A DNA stretch of 64,000 bases from Theocolax elegans (lineage: Eukaryota > Arthropoda > Insecta > Hymenoptera > Cerocephalidae), in the NCBI GenBank assembly GCA_026168455.1, contig CM047429.1, positions 39,168,066-39,232,065 of the forward strand, in the 5' to 3' direction. Made by a program: the position numbers and the translations under genes. Below are positions 20,391 to 31,649 of the stretch, one piece after another; the stretch's first letter is position 1; the number at the start of each line of letters is the position of its first letter. Under the pieces are notes generated by a model that was not told where the DNA came from, did not search any database, and saw only the letters and a program-made list of their open reading frames with translations.

Positions 20391-23300
20391 TCACTCACTC
20401 TCTTCCCTTAACTCTTCTGTTTGCGTTTCCTCCTCAGTTTGCACTATGTCTACGACTAAATCTCTTTCTAGAATTTCCGTAGCATCCTTTGCGAGTAAGA
20501 TTTCTTTTGTCATCCGTGTCAGCCTCTCGGTCCCTTCCTTTGTTTCCAATAAGGCTTTTGTGTTTCTCCTTCCTGCCTCTGTTTCCTGCATGTGTTTTAG
20601 TCTTATTTGTTCGTACTTCACGCATTTCCATATGACATGTTCTGGGGAGTCTATCTCTCCGCAGCTGCACAGGTCTGATTCTACAAAGTTAAATCGCTTT
20701 CTGAAAGTTTGAAAACTTCCGCTAAGAATTTGCATTAGATATTTGCTTGGTTTAAGCCACGTCTTTTTCCTTCTTTCTTCCACGTTTGGCATTATCTCAT
20801 ACGTATGTTTGCCCTTTGTAGAGTTATCCCACCTCGACTGCCACACTTTCCTCAGTTCCTTGTCCAGTTCACACTTTGCATTATATTTTCTCTTCCATTC
20901 ATTGCCTGGTAGAGGATTCTCCACCGCCTGGTATGTGTAATTCATGTATTTAAATTCCTTGTTCTTCCTTATGTAATACATTCCTATTCTTTTTTCACAT
21001 TCCAGATCTATCGGCAAGTGACCCGTTATCATTGTGATGGACTCAGCCGAAGTGGTTCTATATGCTCCCGTTGTTTTCATTAGAGCAAATCTTTGTGACA
21101 TTATGAGCTTTTTCTTTTGGACATTATTTGCGAGTTTAAACCATCCTGCTGCTACGTACGTTATAATTGGTATATATACTCCTTTGTATATTATTTCCAG
21201 AGAACGATAGCCCAAGCCCCACTCGTCTCTAGCTAATCTCGCTAACCTTTGGAAGATTCCTCTGGTTTTCATTGAGATCTCCGTGACATGATGCTGCACA
21301 CTTAGGCCTTTGCCAAATAAAACTCCCAGATATTTTACTGGTTCCTGCCTTTTAATTCTCTTGCCATTTATTTTAATTACTGGGTAACGTTTTTCATGGA
21401 ATGTTCCCTTGGCTAAGAGCATGCCACATTTATCTGGTACATGTTTCATTTTGACCTTTTTGTTCCATTTCTCTATCATGTCAATTGCAGCTTGTCCTCT
21501 TATTTCTAGTTCTCTCCTGGAGTCCCTTCTACTATTACTGCCTGGTCATCTGCATAGGCTATCGTCTCATGTCCTTCTCTCTCTAATGCGTGAAGTATTT
21601 CGTCGAACACTACGTTCCACAGGATCGGCCCCAGTAGTGAGCCCTGGGGACAACCTTTTGTCACATCTTTACTCGCAAAGTTGCCACCTTCGGAAATGAT
21701 TACTTTCCTATTACAGAGGTAATCCCTAATTATTTCATACAGTCTCCAGGGGCATCTCATGTGTTTTAGCTTTTCCAGTACTCCCGGCCATCATACATTA
21801 TCAAATGCTCCCTTTATGTCAAGAAACATTATGATCACGTATTTCTTGTTGGATTGTTTCGCTTTATTAACTACATAGACTATCGCATGTTCTGTGGATC
21901 TATTCTTCTTGAAGCCGTATTGTTTATCTGAAAGACTAGGTTCCACTACTTTTTCCAGTTTTCTGATTATCAGTCCTTCCAGTATTTTGCCTAATATAGA
22001 TAAAAGGCATATTGGTCTATACGAGCTTAGGAGACTTGGGTCTTTATCGATTCCTTTCTTTAGAGTAATGACCTTTCCAACTTTCCACATGTTCGGAAAG
22101 ATGCCATACTTTTAACAGCTATTGTATATCTTTAACAGATCTTCGCCGACTACCTCTAGAGCACTTTTTATTATTGTCAGATCGAAACAGTCTATTCCTG
22201 GAGCTTTACCTGGCTTCATTTTCTTTACCACTTGTACCATCTCTGTTATTGTAAACTCCTCCGTTTCTCTGTATTCGTCTGTATATCTATTGTTTTGCAG
22301 CCTTATATTCGCTTGCTCTTGTGTCTCTGAGTATATTTCATCGTCGGGGAACAGTCGGTCTAGTATCTGTTTTGCTGTTTCTTCCCAAGTCATCGTGTAT
22401 CTACTATCTGTTAGAATATTACTTGCGATGTCTCTAATCCTTGCCTTTTTGGCGGCCAGTTTGTACGGTAAGCTCCATGGATGGTCATTGCCTTGTTTAG
22501 TTACGAACTCTTCCCATTTATGGGTGTTTGTCGAGTCAATTTGTCTTGTATACTGTCTCTTGGCCGACTTATAAACCCTTTTCTTATATTCCCTTTGTTC
22601 TGGGTTTCTTTCCTTTTGAAATTGCCGTCTCAGTTTGTTTGTGTATTTTTTGGCCTGAGTCAGTTCTTCATTCCACCATGGGACTTTCCTATTTGATTTG
22701 TTCTTAGTTGGTATGGCTTTGTCACATGCCATCCTTATGCCATTGGTTATGTTTCTCAAGCCGGCGATCGTTGAGCCTGTATCGTGATAGTTCGGAATTG
22801 GTTTCCAGTTTTCTCTTAGAGTGTGTACAAATAAACCCCAGTTAGCCTTGCTGATCATGTAACGCCTCATATTTTCGCTGTTTCTGTATCTTCCGCTTAC
22901 AGCTATTTCTCCTATCTCGAACGTTATAGTCCTGTGATCGCTAGAAGTCCAGTTCTTTTGAACTTTCCAGTTATGTATTCTTTCGATCATATTAGGTGAG
23001 GCTATTGTTACATCTACGTGTCCTTCTCCGACTTCACTTGCGACCGTTGCTATGCTATTAGGGTCATTTATCACACACAAATTATTCTGGATTATAAACT
23101 CTTCTAACTTTTCTCCTTTTGCGTCTGTGTCTACTGGACCCCATAGGGCAGATCGGGCATTCGAATCGATACCAATAATAAAGTTCTTTCCTTGCAGTGC
23201 ATTAATAATTGTTTGCAACGTGTTAAGATGCACTTCGATATCATCCTTTAGTTGGAAGTATCCACTTATAAGATATACTTTATATGTCATCGAGACTTCT

Positions 23301-23566
23301 GCAACCGCAAAGTGTGTCATGCAGAGATTTGATATTTGCAAAACTGCTGCGTTCGGGTCTGTTATTACTATAGCAGCCCATGGGTTTTCCTTTCCAGAGA
23401 CAATTCTTATTCCCATTCCGTAATCCATCACTTTATTCGACCTTGTGTACGGCTCTTGTAACATTAAGGCTTGTATCCCATTTTCATACGCTTTTTGCCT
23501 GATTTCGGGTACTATCCTTCTCGATCGCCTGGCATTTAATTGAGCCACATATAACCGATTTTTATT
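20391..23566 (-). pseudogene. LINE D ORF2: endonuclease-reverse transcriptase with two stops and one frameshift
   Basis: The frame opens without an ATG (NRLYVAQLNARRS), overlapping the end of ORF1. Endonuclease (about 23560-22880): LMLQEPYTR with the catalytic Glu, IIGIDSNARSALWG, TSSDHRTITF. RT: LSSYRPICLLSILGK, KQYGFKKNRSTEHA, IIMFLDIKGAFDNV, TKGCPQGSLLGPILWN, catalytic IAYADDQAVI. C-terminus: CSCGEIDSPEHVIWKC. In-frame stops occur at 22112-22114 (TAA) and 21791-21793 (TGA, where Trp is expected). A frame change near 21500 separates YADD from the thumb. Apart from these lesions the sequence is well preserved, suggesting fairly recent decay. Confidence 0.9.
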
Positions 23567-24836
23567 CTCCGTAATCCGTGTTATTCACAAGTATTTCCAG
23601 TGCTTTTATATAGCATGGACATTTGGTGTCTAAGACATTGTGTTCTGACTTTTTCTTGGCCTTTAAACAGTTGATACACTTCTTTTGGCTGTTCTTATTC
23701 GGGCATTTTTCAAAGGAGTGGCCTTTTTCAGCACAATGAGAACAGTGGACCTCGTTATGGCACACTTTACTTATGTGTCCGTATCCTTGGCACTTGTAAC
23801 AACTGGAGACTAATACGAAATCCTGCACTTTACACGATTGATAGTCTACAAAAATTCTCCTTTTTTCTAACAATCTACTTCTCATTTGCGGTGTTACTTC
23901 TATTACCCAATTTGTCCTAGTTCCCTCTTTCTTTCCTCTCCTGAATTTCGGGGTTACTTGTTTTTGGGCTTCCTCTTGTGTGCATGGATTTTGCTCGGCT
24001 ATTATTTCGATTATCTCTTTCTCATTTACGCTCTTTGGTAGGTCATAAATGATTAACCTCGGTCTCTGTTTCGTTGGTCTCGTCATTTCGAAGTTTTGCC
24101 TTAATTCTTTCTTATTAAGAATCTTTTGTAGAGATTCTTCGTTTTCTGTTTCTATTATTAAGCCCTTATTTATTGTGCGTAGGCTTCTTATTTGCACTTT
24201 TTCTGCTCTCGGTCCGGAGTCCGCCTGAAATTTCATTTTCATTTCCTCTTCCGACTTGAAAGATTCAGCGGTTTTTGGTCTTTTAACGAGCTTGTGATTT
24301 TTCGGGTTCTTTATGTTGACTTGCTTTGCCGTTTCCTTCGGCGCTACAAGTCTTTTCGCGACCCCTGCGTACGACTCCTGCTTACATTGGCTTCTCTCAT
24401 TCAGCGATTTTTCCTGTCCTTCTAGGTATGCGCTTTTCGCTATTTGTGTCGACATTATCGCATGAATGTTGTCAAGAGCCGTATGCGCTCTTCCGCTGTC
24501 TTTTTTGACTTTATATTTCTTTACTATCTGAATTTGTTGTAGCACATACATTGGTGTCTCCAATATATGTCTATCTTTCTTACTTTCAGGGCAGACCTCA
24601 GTTTCCGTTTCTAGATCTGATTCCGAAGAGGAGCTCGAACTATTCATAGCCTTTTTACTCGTCCCTGGCCTATGTCTTTTTTGGTCCTTCGACTCCCCCT
24701 CCGAGGAACCCGTTTTCTTGTGAGTACCTTTCTCCTTCGTAGTTGTTGCTGTTGCTGTTGCTGTTGTTTCTATGGGGTTGGGAACCCCGGTATTTTCGTT
24801 TCTGTGCACCATTGAGTGTTTTATTATTTTGTTCAT
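23562..24836 (-). CDS. LINE D ORF1: gag-like protein with zinc knuckles
   Basis: An intact 424-codon frame. The N-terminal third is Ser/Thr/Lys-rich and likely disordered. The middle (about residues 215-330) resembles the RNA-recognition-like and C-terminal fold of R1-clade gag proteins (RPRLIIYDLPKSVNEKEI, NWVIEVTPQMRSRLLEK). The C-terminus has three cysteine clusters: CYKCQGYGHISKVC, CSHCAEKGHSFEKC and CINCLKAKKKSEH...CPC. Function: binds element RNA in the retrotransposition particle. Its stop overlaps the ORF2 frame by a few bases, so ORF2 is probably made by frameshift or reinitiation. Confidence 0.88.
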   Translation of the reverse strand: MNKIIKHSMVHRNENTGVPNPIETTATATATTTKEKGTHKKTGSSEGESKDQKRHRPGTSKKAMNSSSSSSESDLETETEVCPESKKDRHILETPMYVLQQIQIVKKYKVKKDSGRAHTALDNIHAIMSTQIAKSAYLEGQEKSLNERSQCKQESYAGVAKRLVAPKETAKQVNIKNPKNHKLVKRPKTAESFKSEEEMKMKFQADSGPRAEKVQIRSLRTINKGLIIETENEESLQKILNKKELRQNFEMTRPTKQRPRLIIYDLPKSVNEKEIIEIIAEQNPCTQEEAQKQVTPKFRRGKKEGTRTNWVIEVTPQMRSRLLEKRRIFVDYQSCKVQDFVLVSSCYKCQGYGHISKVCHNEVHCSHCAEKGHSFEKCPNKNSQKKCINCLKAKKKSEHNVLDTKCPCYIKALEILVNNTDYGE

Positions 24837-25440
24837 TTTTCATTTTAGTATTAGTGTATTCTTTGTGCATCCTCTAGATTACACGACGCAGTAAACTCTA
24901 GTAAGTTATTCGGTGATCACCCATTAGCAGTTGTCGTTTTGACAGGTTTGACCGTGAGCTTCAAACGTATCGTGGCCTCGTCAAACTCAATTTAAACCTC
25001 CGAGTGCCGCTTCCCTTCCAGGTGCCACCTGGAGCAACCTCAGCAAGTTTAATTTTTACACACGCTGCTACAGGGCAGCCCGACTAACTGGCGAAGAAAG
25101 CCCGGGTCCTGGTACTATCGTGCGGTCCGGGCATGCACGATCGGCGATCCGAACGCCGACCTCCCGGTTTATATGATGTACCCTCTTTACATCCAGGTAT
25201 TCATAGTTCTTCCCGTCGAGCTATGGGTTTTCACTGCCTCCCTTGCTTGGCGCACTGCATTCTCGTGTCGCAGATACGTTTACCCTGAGTTTGCGTCTTA
25301 GCACCAGCCGGCCACCTCTCCAACCGACCAATGCCCATTGATGCGATTTAGCCTACCGAGACGCTGAAGTTTACAATGTCAGCCATCGGCGTTTCCCCCT
25401 CTGGCGGCGTGGACGCACGCAGTTGGTTTTCCAGAGGACT
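24837..25440 (-). other. LINE D 5' UTR
   Basis: About 600 bp of mixed-composition DNA without a credible frame, between the ORF1 start and the 5' end at 25440. R1-type elements usually carry an internal promoter here, but I see no defined motif. Confidence 0.6.
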
Positions 25441-27652
25441 GTTACACGGGTAGTGACCACCAAGCACTCGTGTACCAGCTCCAGCTGACCAGCGGGAGGA
25501 CAAAGAGAGCAGAAAGAGGAGCAAGAGAGATGGGCACCAGCCACGTTTGATCGTGAGACGTTCCTCTCACGAAAAAGCACGAGGCCTCACGAATGCCCTA
25601 ACAGCGGCTTGCGATGCCTCTATGGCCGTGAAGTTTAACCCTCGCGGCCGCCCACCGATAATCTGGTGGAGTAAGGACATCGCAGAAAAGAGACGTGAGT
25701 GCCTGCGTGCCAGAAGGCTGCACCAAAGAGCGAGGGGAACACCGCGGTTCCAAGATCGTTCCGCAGAATACGAACAAAAGCGGAAGGATCTCAAGGTGGC
25801 CATCAAGGCTGCCAAGAGAAAGTGTTGGCGGGAGCTGTGTGAGGAGGTGGACCACGATCCCTGGGGCAGACCGTATAAAACGGGTATGAATAAGATCAAC
25901 CCCGGGGGCGCTGTTGCACCCACAGACCCAGTTTTTCTGGACGGAGACGTCCGCCACCTGTTTCCAGAACATCGGAAAAGGGCAGCAGAGGCGGGCCTGA
26001 TGGTCACCATTGGTGCAGCCGAGTCGCCAGACATTAGTGAAGCCGAACTGAGGATGGCCGCTAAAGGTATTTCCGTACGTAAAGCCCCAGGGCCTGACGG
26101 AATACCTGGCCTGGCCGTGAAGACAGCGGCGATGAGTGCTCCGGGCTTGTTCCTGGACGCATTCAACGCATGCATAAGAGAAGGTTGCTTCCCGGCCCAG
26201 TGGAAGACGCAGAGGCTGGTACTCCTACAGAAGAAAAACAAACCCCCGGAGGAGCCATCATCTTACCGCCCGCTCTGTCTACTGGATATAGTCGGGAAGC
26301 ACCTGGAGCGGGTGATCTGCGCCAGGCTCGCAGCGGCCATCGGTCGGGCCGGAGACCTCTCCGACAACCAGTTCGGCTTCCGAAAGGGTCGATCGACCAT
26401 GGACGCTGTAGGCAGAGTTGTTGGTATAGCCACAAACGCCATCAATGCTGGTAGGAGTGCAAGGCGGATGTGTGCCATCATAACCTTGGACATCCGGAAT
26501 GCCTTGAACTCTGCCAGATGGGACGACCTCATGATGTCCCTGCAGCACTTCCAAGTGCCACTCTATCTCGGGAAGGTCACCTCGAGTTACCTGACTGACC
26601 GTACTCTGCTCTACGACACCGACAACGGTGTGCACTCCCACAACATCACGGGAGGCGTGCCGCAGGGTTCGGTCATTGGGCCCCTACTCTGGAACGTTGT
26701 CTATGACGGCCTGCTTAGGCAGCAACTTCCGGAGGGTGTCTCGATGGTGGCTTTCGCAGACGACGTGGCGCTAGTGGTGGTCGCAAAGAGTGTCGAAGAG
26801 ATCGAATATCTCAGAGACGTCTCTATAGAAGTGGTCGCCACTTGGTTGAGAGACCACGGACTTAGTCTGGCGGCGGAAAAAACGGAGACGGTGCTCATTT
26901 CTCGCACAAAAAAGGAGAGGACCGCCACCTTCACGGTAGTTGTAGAACGGATACGGTCGGTGAAAACGTTGAAGTATTTAGGGGTCACACTAGACGCGCG
27001 GCTGTCGTTCAAATACCATCTCGCGAACGCAGGCTCAAAGGCGGCAAAGGTGGCCCGGGCGTACCGAACCGTATCTGACATTGCGCTCTCGGTGATCGCG
27101 AGGACCGCCCCCTTCGACCTCCTGGCAGCCGAGAGAGCTGAAAGACACCGTGAGGGTGGGCGACGCGTAGAAGAGAATCGCTGCCATAACCGATGGTCAT
27201 TGCGGACCATAGAGGAGTGGCAGCGGAGATGGGACTCAGCCAGGAACGGCCGCTGGACCTACCGCATCATCCCGCGGATCCGGGAGTGGGCGAGCAGGAA
27301 ACACGGCTTTGTCAGTTTCCAGCTTACCCAGGTGTTGACCGGGCACGGATGCTTCCGTAGCTACCTATTTCATATATGGGTCTACGGCAGCGCAGAGTGC
27401 CCGGCTTGTCCAGGGGTGGACGAAGACGTGGAACACGTCCTCCTACGGTGTCCTCGTTTCAGGGAGGAACGGGACCAATTTCAAATCACTTGGAGCGGTC
27501 CTCTCACCCCTGAGGGCATCGGAGCGTGCCTGCTTGGCTCCCAGGAGGGATGGAACACAGTAGTGACCCTCTGTACGTCCGTAGTGGACAGGCTGGGTCT
27601 CATCAGAAGAGACGAGGAGAGAAGAGTTGCGATAGTAACAGTAGTGGGCTAA
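25441..27652 (+). pseudogene. R1-clade ORF2 3' part: RT and C-terminal domain with internal deletion
   Basis: The first 120 bp contain a frame break and small deletion. From 25570 to the stop at 27652 the frame is open. Motifs: VRKAPGPDGIPGLAVKTAA, SSYRPLCLLDIVGK, NQFGFRKGRST, ITLDIRNALNSA, GGVPQGSVIGPLLWN, catalytic MVAFADDVAL, and terminal CPACPGVDEDVEHVLLRC. Relative to copy A, 62 codons of the thumb are missing at about 27060. In copy A the lost segment is bounded by the near-identical 13-mers GGTGGCCCGTGCG and GGTGGCCCGGGCG, so it was removed by recombination or slippage between them without changing frame. Confidence 0.9.
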
Positions 27653-27853
27653 TCTAGCCGTTGCCTCCCCCCGCGAAGTAATGCCTTGCGGCGGTTTCCG
27701 CGGGGGAATAAAGGTAAGAAAAGGGGTGGAGTTTTAGTGAGTATGCCTATCGACATCCTTCGGTAGGAGAGTCCCACACACGGGGAGTCTCGCATGGCTC
27801 CAGTCATGGTGCATTAAGCATTTCTCCACCTCTTCGAAAAAAAAAAAAAAAAA
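25441..27853 (+). mobile_element. R1-clade LINE copy B, 3' half
   Basis: Resumes at GTTACACGGGT, the codons for YTG followed by SDHQALVYQLQL, exactly where the 5' half stopped. Runs through RT and C-terminal domain to a 3' UTR almost identical to that of copy A, a 17-base poly(A) (27837-27853) and a further AC array. Confidence 0.87.
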
Positions 27854-27951
27854 GGCGCGCGCACACACACAGGTACACACACACACACACACACAGACGC
27901 GCGCACACACACACAGGTACACACACATGCACACATACATATTCTACGTAC
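27854..27951. repeat. (AC)n array, 3' flank of LINE copy B
   Basis: AC repeat with GCGCGC interruptions and an internal repeat of the CGCGCACACACACAGGTACAC type. It is the third example of an AC array directly following this LINE family's A tail. Confidence 0.9.
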
Positions 27952-28176
27952 ATATTATTATTTATATACGGTAACACTTAAAAAAATGTAAATAAATAAA
28001 AGAATAATGAAAATAAAGGTAAAATATAATCAAGGTTTTTATTCGTAAACTATTATATATGTATAATTGGATGTTACATTTTTTTTCTTAAACTTTCTAG
28101 AAATTTAATTTTATAAATGTAGTTTGTGAATTCATAATTTTGTCAAATCTGCTTTTATCATAAAAATTTGAAAATA
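27952..28176. other. AT-rich non-coding DNA
   Basis: Nothing recognisable. Confidence 0.6.
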
Positions 28177-28545
28177 TTAAATAATCAATTTTTTTACTCT
28201 AGATAATGCAACGTAACTTAGTCCTGATAAAAATTCTTTTACTCCGATGCCTATAACAGCCATTGGTAATGTTAATCCTTGTGATTTATGGATTGTTACT
28301 GCATATGCCAGCGATAATGGGAATTGTTTTCTAGTACACATTGTGCCTTTATAATCCCATGTTCTAGTAATAGGTGTAATAAAAAATTCTTTATTATAAA
28401 TAAATGGTCCCTTGAAAGAATCAAATGCAACTATAATATAGCGTGGTAGGTCAGGCGGGGAAATCATTTCATCATATAAAATCGCAGTTACTGTTCATAA
28501 AGAACCGTTTACTAATCCACCGTTGACCCAAATATTGTGACGAAA
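28177..28545 (-). pseudogene. PIF1-like DNA helicase, C-terminal fragment
   Basis: Minus-strand frame with VNGGLVNGSL (the usual LVNG motif, followed by a TGA), [37 protein letters not shown] and [14 protein letters not shown]. These are the last helicase motifs of the PIF1/RecD-like family, as carried by Helitrons and by many stand-alone insect copies. The N-terminal ATPase part (Walker A and B) is absent. It is a separate fragment from the Helitron helicase at 53.4-54.9 kb, with clearly different sequence. Confidence 0.8.
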
Positions 28546-29455
28546 TAAATTGTATCTATGTGGTCTTATCTTTTTTGAAAATTTATGTTTGTGTATTTTT
28601 TAATCATAAACGATTAAATTCAAAGTAAATTTTGGAAAATTTTTTTATTAGCCTATAATATTAATAAATTTTACCATTAGGGTTCAAAAATGTAAATATC
28701 TTTATATTTTTATTTTATAAAACACATTTTTTAAATATTGTTTGATTCGTGATCCGAATACCTTACCTTCTCCTAGTAAGTCTTGAAATTATTGATTTTT
28801 TATTACTCACACACACACACGCGCATAAATTTTTTATATTAAATCATATTTGTTTATAAATTAATTAATGAGATTGCATAAAATTAGAATATACCGATCA
28901 TTTTCTTGTAACTCGCTCAGCAATATGCTACATTTATGTTGCAACTAGTTTACATGCACAATACATATAAGAATTTAATTTAGTGATTTGATTTAAAAAT
29001 ATATTATACAGATATAGTCAGTGTTAATACATAGTGTTATTATGACTATAGCTGTATATATATAAGTCAGCTGTGATTGAATTTAGTCTACCATCTGTGA
29101 TATTTTCTTCGTGATTAATTTTGTTCTTTTTTAGTGTTATTATTCTTTTTGTATGGTATTTCAATTTATTTAAGTATTTATTTAATTAATAATGTTGAAT
29201 TATGCAGCTTTTAAAAATATAAAGGTAATCATCGCAACTGTTCAGTTTCTGTGCATATAATAAAATAAAGTTCATTGGTTTTCAATATCCTTGTTTTCAT
29301 TATTAGTGCGACGACTCAGTGATGATACGATCAAAATTGAAATGTTAATCATTCGATATATTGACAAGTAGTAAGTAAAATAGAATCCACTAGGCTTAGA
29401 TACATAATCTATAATTGTTTATGTATATTCAAGTATATTCGTTTTTGTAAATAAA
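28546..29455. other. AT-rich non-coding DNA
   Basis: No gene. A short (CA)n lies at 28807-28820, and a TATATATATAAG element at 29057-29069 could be a promoter of the Penelope-type terminal sequence downstream. Confidence 0.5.
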
Positions 29456-29470
29456 GGTATAGCCTGAAGA

Positions 29471-29505
29471 AGATGACGAAAAGTCATCGAAACGTCGCCA
29501 TCTAA
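29471..29505 (+). ncRNA. Hammerhead-like / Penelope-type terminal stem-loop
   Basis: CCTGAAGAAGATGAC then GAAAAG then TCATCGAAACGTCGCC: a CTGAAGA box, a GATGAC/GTCATC stem with an A-rich loop, then GAAACGTC. Hammerhead ribozymes use CUGANGA and GAAA around stem II, and Penelope-like terminal repeats are known to carry such motifs. One extra A sits between CTGAAGA and the stem, so self-cleavage is doubtful. The Penelope copy at 51.6-52.9 kb ends in a similar stem followed by CGAAACGTCGC and then TTTAATTAA. Confidence 0.35.
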
Positions 29506-29723
29506 TTAAATGTATGGTTTATTCACCAAGATCGGAAAACCTTCGTTTAAAATTATTGTTAAGCTTTATGCTAGTTCTTAAAAATACAGTAATGAATTTA
29601 TCACGAATTATTTTTGACAAAATGTGTTTCATATTTAAAATTATTCTTATTGGTTAATTAGAAAAACTTCCGAATTAAATCGCAAATTAAATATTATAAT
29701 ACGAGAGATATACTTTACGTATA

Positions 29724-31057
29724 CTACTACTGAAAGCTTTAAACGTCCCCAACTCTGGGTATTAAAGTATTCTTTAAGTATTCGTGAAGGATTAATAAAT
29801 TATGACTTATATAAATTAAACAGTTATTGTCAAAGCTTATTCGAGTTCCTAAAAAAAGAGCAGTAATGCAGTCTTCAAAAACTATTTTGATATTTTTTAT
29901 TCGTGCATAAAAAATAATTTTCACATATTACCAGAATATCACAGATTATTTTTTAAGAATTCAAGAAGAATCTGTTGAAATATTTCATTTATATTAGTTT
30001 AACACATTGAATATAGTTATAATTAATAAAAACCTTTATAGTAAAAAAAAGGGTTGTACGATCAAAAATATTTTATCCATCCAAGAATCTAATTCATCGA
30101 TGATTAATTACCTTCAAAATGGTGCAAAGTTTGAGTGCGGCAGAGCATTTCAGACAAAGTTATGGTGTTTTTAGGCAAATTTCTTAAAAAAAGAGAACAA
30201 ATGCATTTTGTGAAAAAAACAGAGTAACCGTATACTTGCATTCAAACAACATGGCACTATTATTCTTCAATAATACAAAAATATACTATTTAATGTTAGT
30301 TACTGATACTTTTCAATCTCTAAGCTGCTTACAAACACAAAGCAATAGCTATAAGCAGTTATACCTGTTATATAATTGGATAAATACCTGAAACTTTTTA
30401 TAATTCCAATAAATTCAATTATATAACAGGTATAACTAAAAGTATCAGACTTAAATAACAACTAAATAAAAGTATCAGTAACTAACAATAAATAGTATAT
30501 TTTAGTAATATTGAGGAATAATAATGCCATATTGTTTAAATGCAAGTATACGGTTAGTTTGTTTTTTTCATAAAATGCATTTGCTCTCTTTTTTTAAGAA
30601 ATTTGCCTAAAAACACCATAACTTTGTCTGAAATGCTCTGCCGCACTCAAACTTTGCACCATTTTGAAGGTAATTAATCATCGATGAATTAGATTCTTGG
30701 ATGGATAAAATATTTTTGATCGTACAACCCTTTTTTTTACTATAAAGGTTTTTATTAATTATAACTATATTCAATGTGTTAAACTAATATAAATGAAATA
30801 TTTCAACAGATTCTTCTTGAATTCTTAAAAAATAATCTGTGATATTCTGGTAATATGTGAAAATTATTTTTTATGCACGAATAAAAAATATCAAAATAGT
30901 TTTTGAAGACTGCATTACTGCTCTTTTTTTAGGAACTCGAATAAGCTTTGACAATAACTGTTTAATTTATATAAGTCATAATTTATTAATCCTTCACGAA
31001 TACTTAAAGAATACTTTAATACCCAGAGTTGGGGACGTTTAAAGCTTTCAGTAGTAG
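29724..31057. mobile_element. Fold-back element, 1.33 kb, TA-flanked terminal inverted arms
   Basis: Left end CTACTACTGAAAGCTTTAAA and right end its exact complement. The arms (about 29724-30318 and 30466-31057) are near-perfect inverted copies about 590 bp long around a short divergent centre that has its own small hairpin. TA flanks both ends (29722-29723 and 31058-31059). TA duplication suggests a Tc1/mariner-type MITE, but the arm length is fold-back-like. Identical mirrored short frames at 29739-29924 and 30857-31042 are a by-product of the symmetry. No transposase is encoded. Confidence 0.8.
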
Positions 31058-31059
31058 TA

Positions 31060-31558
31060 GTAATATTTCAACTGATTCTTCTTGAATTTAATAAACTTTT
31101 TCAAATTTAATGTATATAAGAAAAAATTGTTAGATTTTGAGTTATTAAATGATAAACATGGACAAAAGTCAATTTTTTCAAAAAATTCGATTTTTTTATT
31201 GGCTACAACTCCGGTACTAATTGAAATTCAGGTCTAAAAATTTAGCTACACTCTATTCAAGTAGTTTTTTACTGATTCTATACATTAAAACAAAATTCTA
31301 TTTTTTAACTGCATCACTTCACATGGAATCTCCCATATATATATACTATTGAGTTTACATAATAAACTTCTAAAATTATTAATCTAAAGTATTATTAGGA
31401 ACGCCTTTTAGCGGTTATAGACCTGTCTTTTAGATTTCTTTATAGATGCTTTCCGAAGAAATCTGGACCGATTTCCGAATTGTTCCGAACTTCTTCGAAT
31501 TCTTTTTGAGTTCTTCAAGAATTGTCTTTGCCATCTGAGTATGATATCACAGTCAATT
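31060..31558. other. AT-rich non-coding DNA
   Basis: No gene. The first 40 bp (AATATTTCAACTGATTCTTCTTGAAT) resemble part of the arm of the adjacent fold-back element (30803-30830), hinting at a second partial copy. A related AGTAGTAATATTTCAA recurs at 53092-53110. Confidence 0.5.
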
Positions 31559-31559
31559 C

Positions 31560-31594
<35 letters not shown>
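31559..31594. repeat. (TG)n(AG)n microsatellite
   Basis: A run of TG units followed by AG units. Confidence 0.9.
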
Positions 31595-31649
31595 TCTAAA
31601 AATAGACGCATCTCGCCATACCGGCCCTACGGCTGGGCCTCAGTAGATA

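Larger units (their letters stand above)
20391..25440 (-). mobile_element. R1-like non-LTR retrotransposon D (minus strand)
   Basis: Minus-strand element with 5' UTR (25440-24837), ORF1 (gag with zinc knuckles) and ORF2 (endonuclease, RT, C-terminal zinc cluster). The 5' end starts AGTCCTCTGGAAAACC at 25440, next to the right copy of the 11-bp duplication in R1 copy B. The 3' end has essentially no UTR: the ORF2 stop TGA (20391-20393) touches the (TCAA)n tail of element E. It is a different family from copies A-C. Confidence 0.85.

Noticed and set aside
20434..24870. Many overlapping antisense frames to LINE D
   Set aside because: Shadows of the minus-strand ORFs, lacking motifs.
25567..27210. 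Long antisense frames opposite R1 copy B ORF2
   Set aside because: GC-rich coding strand leaves the antisense open. The same shadow frames appear opposite copy A.
29739..31042. Two identical 61-codon frames on opposite strands
   Set aside because: By-product of the inverted arms of the fold-back element. No motif.
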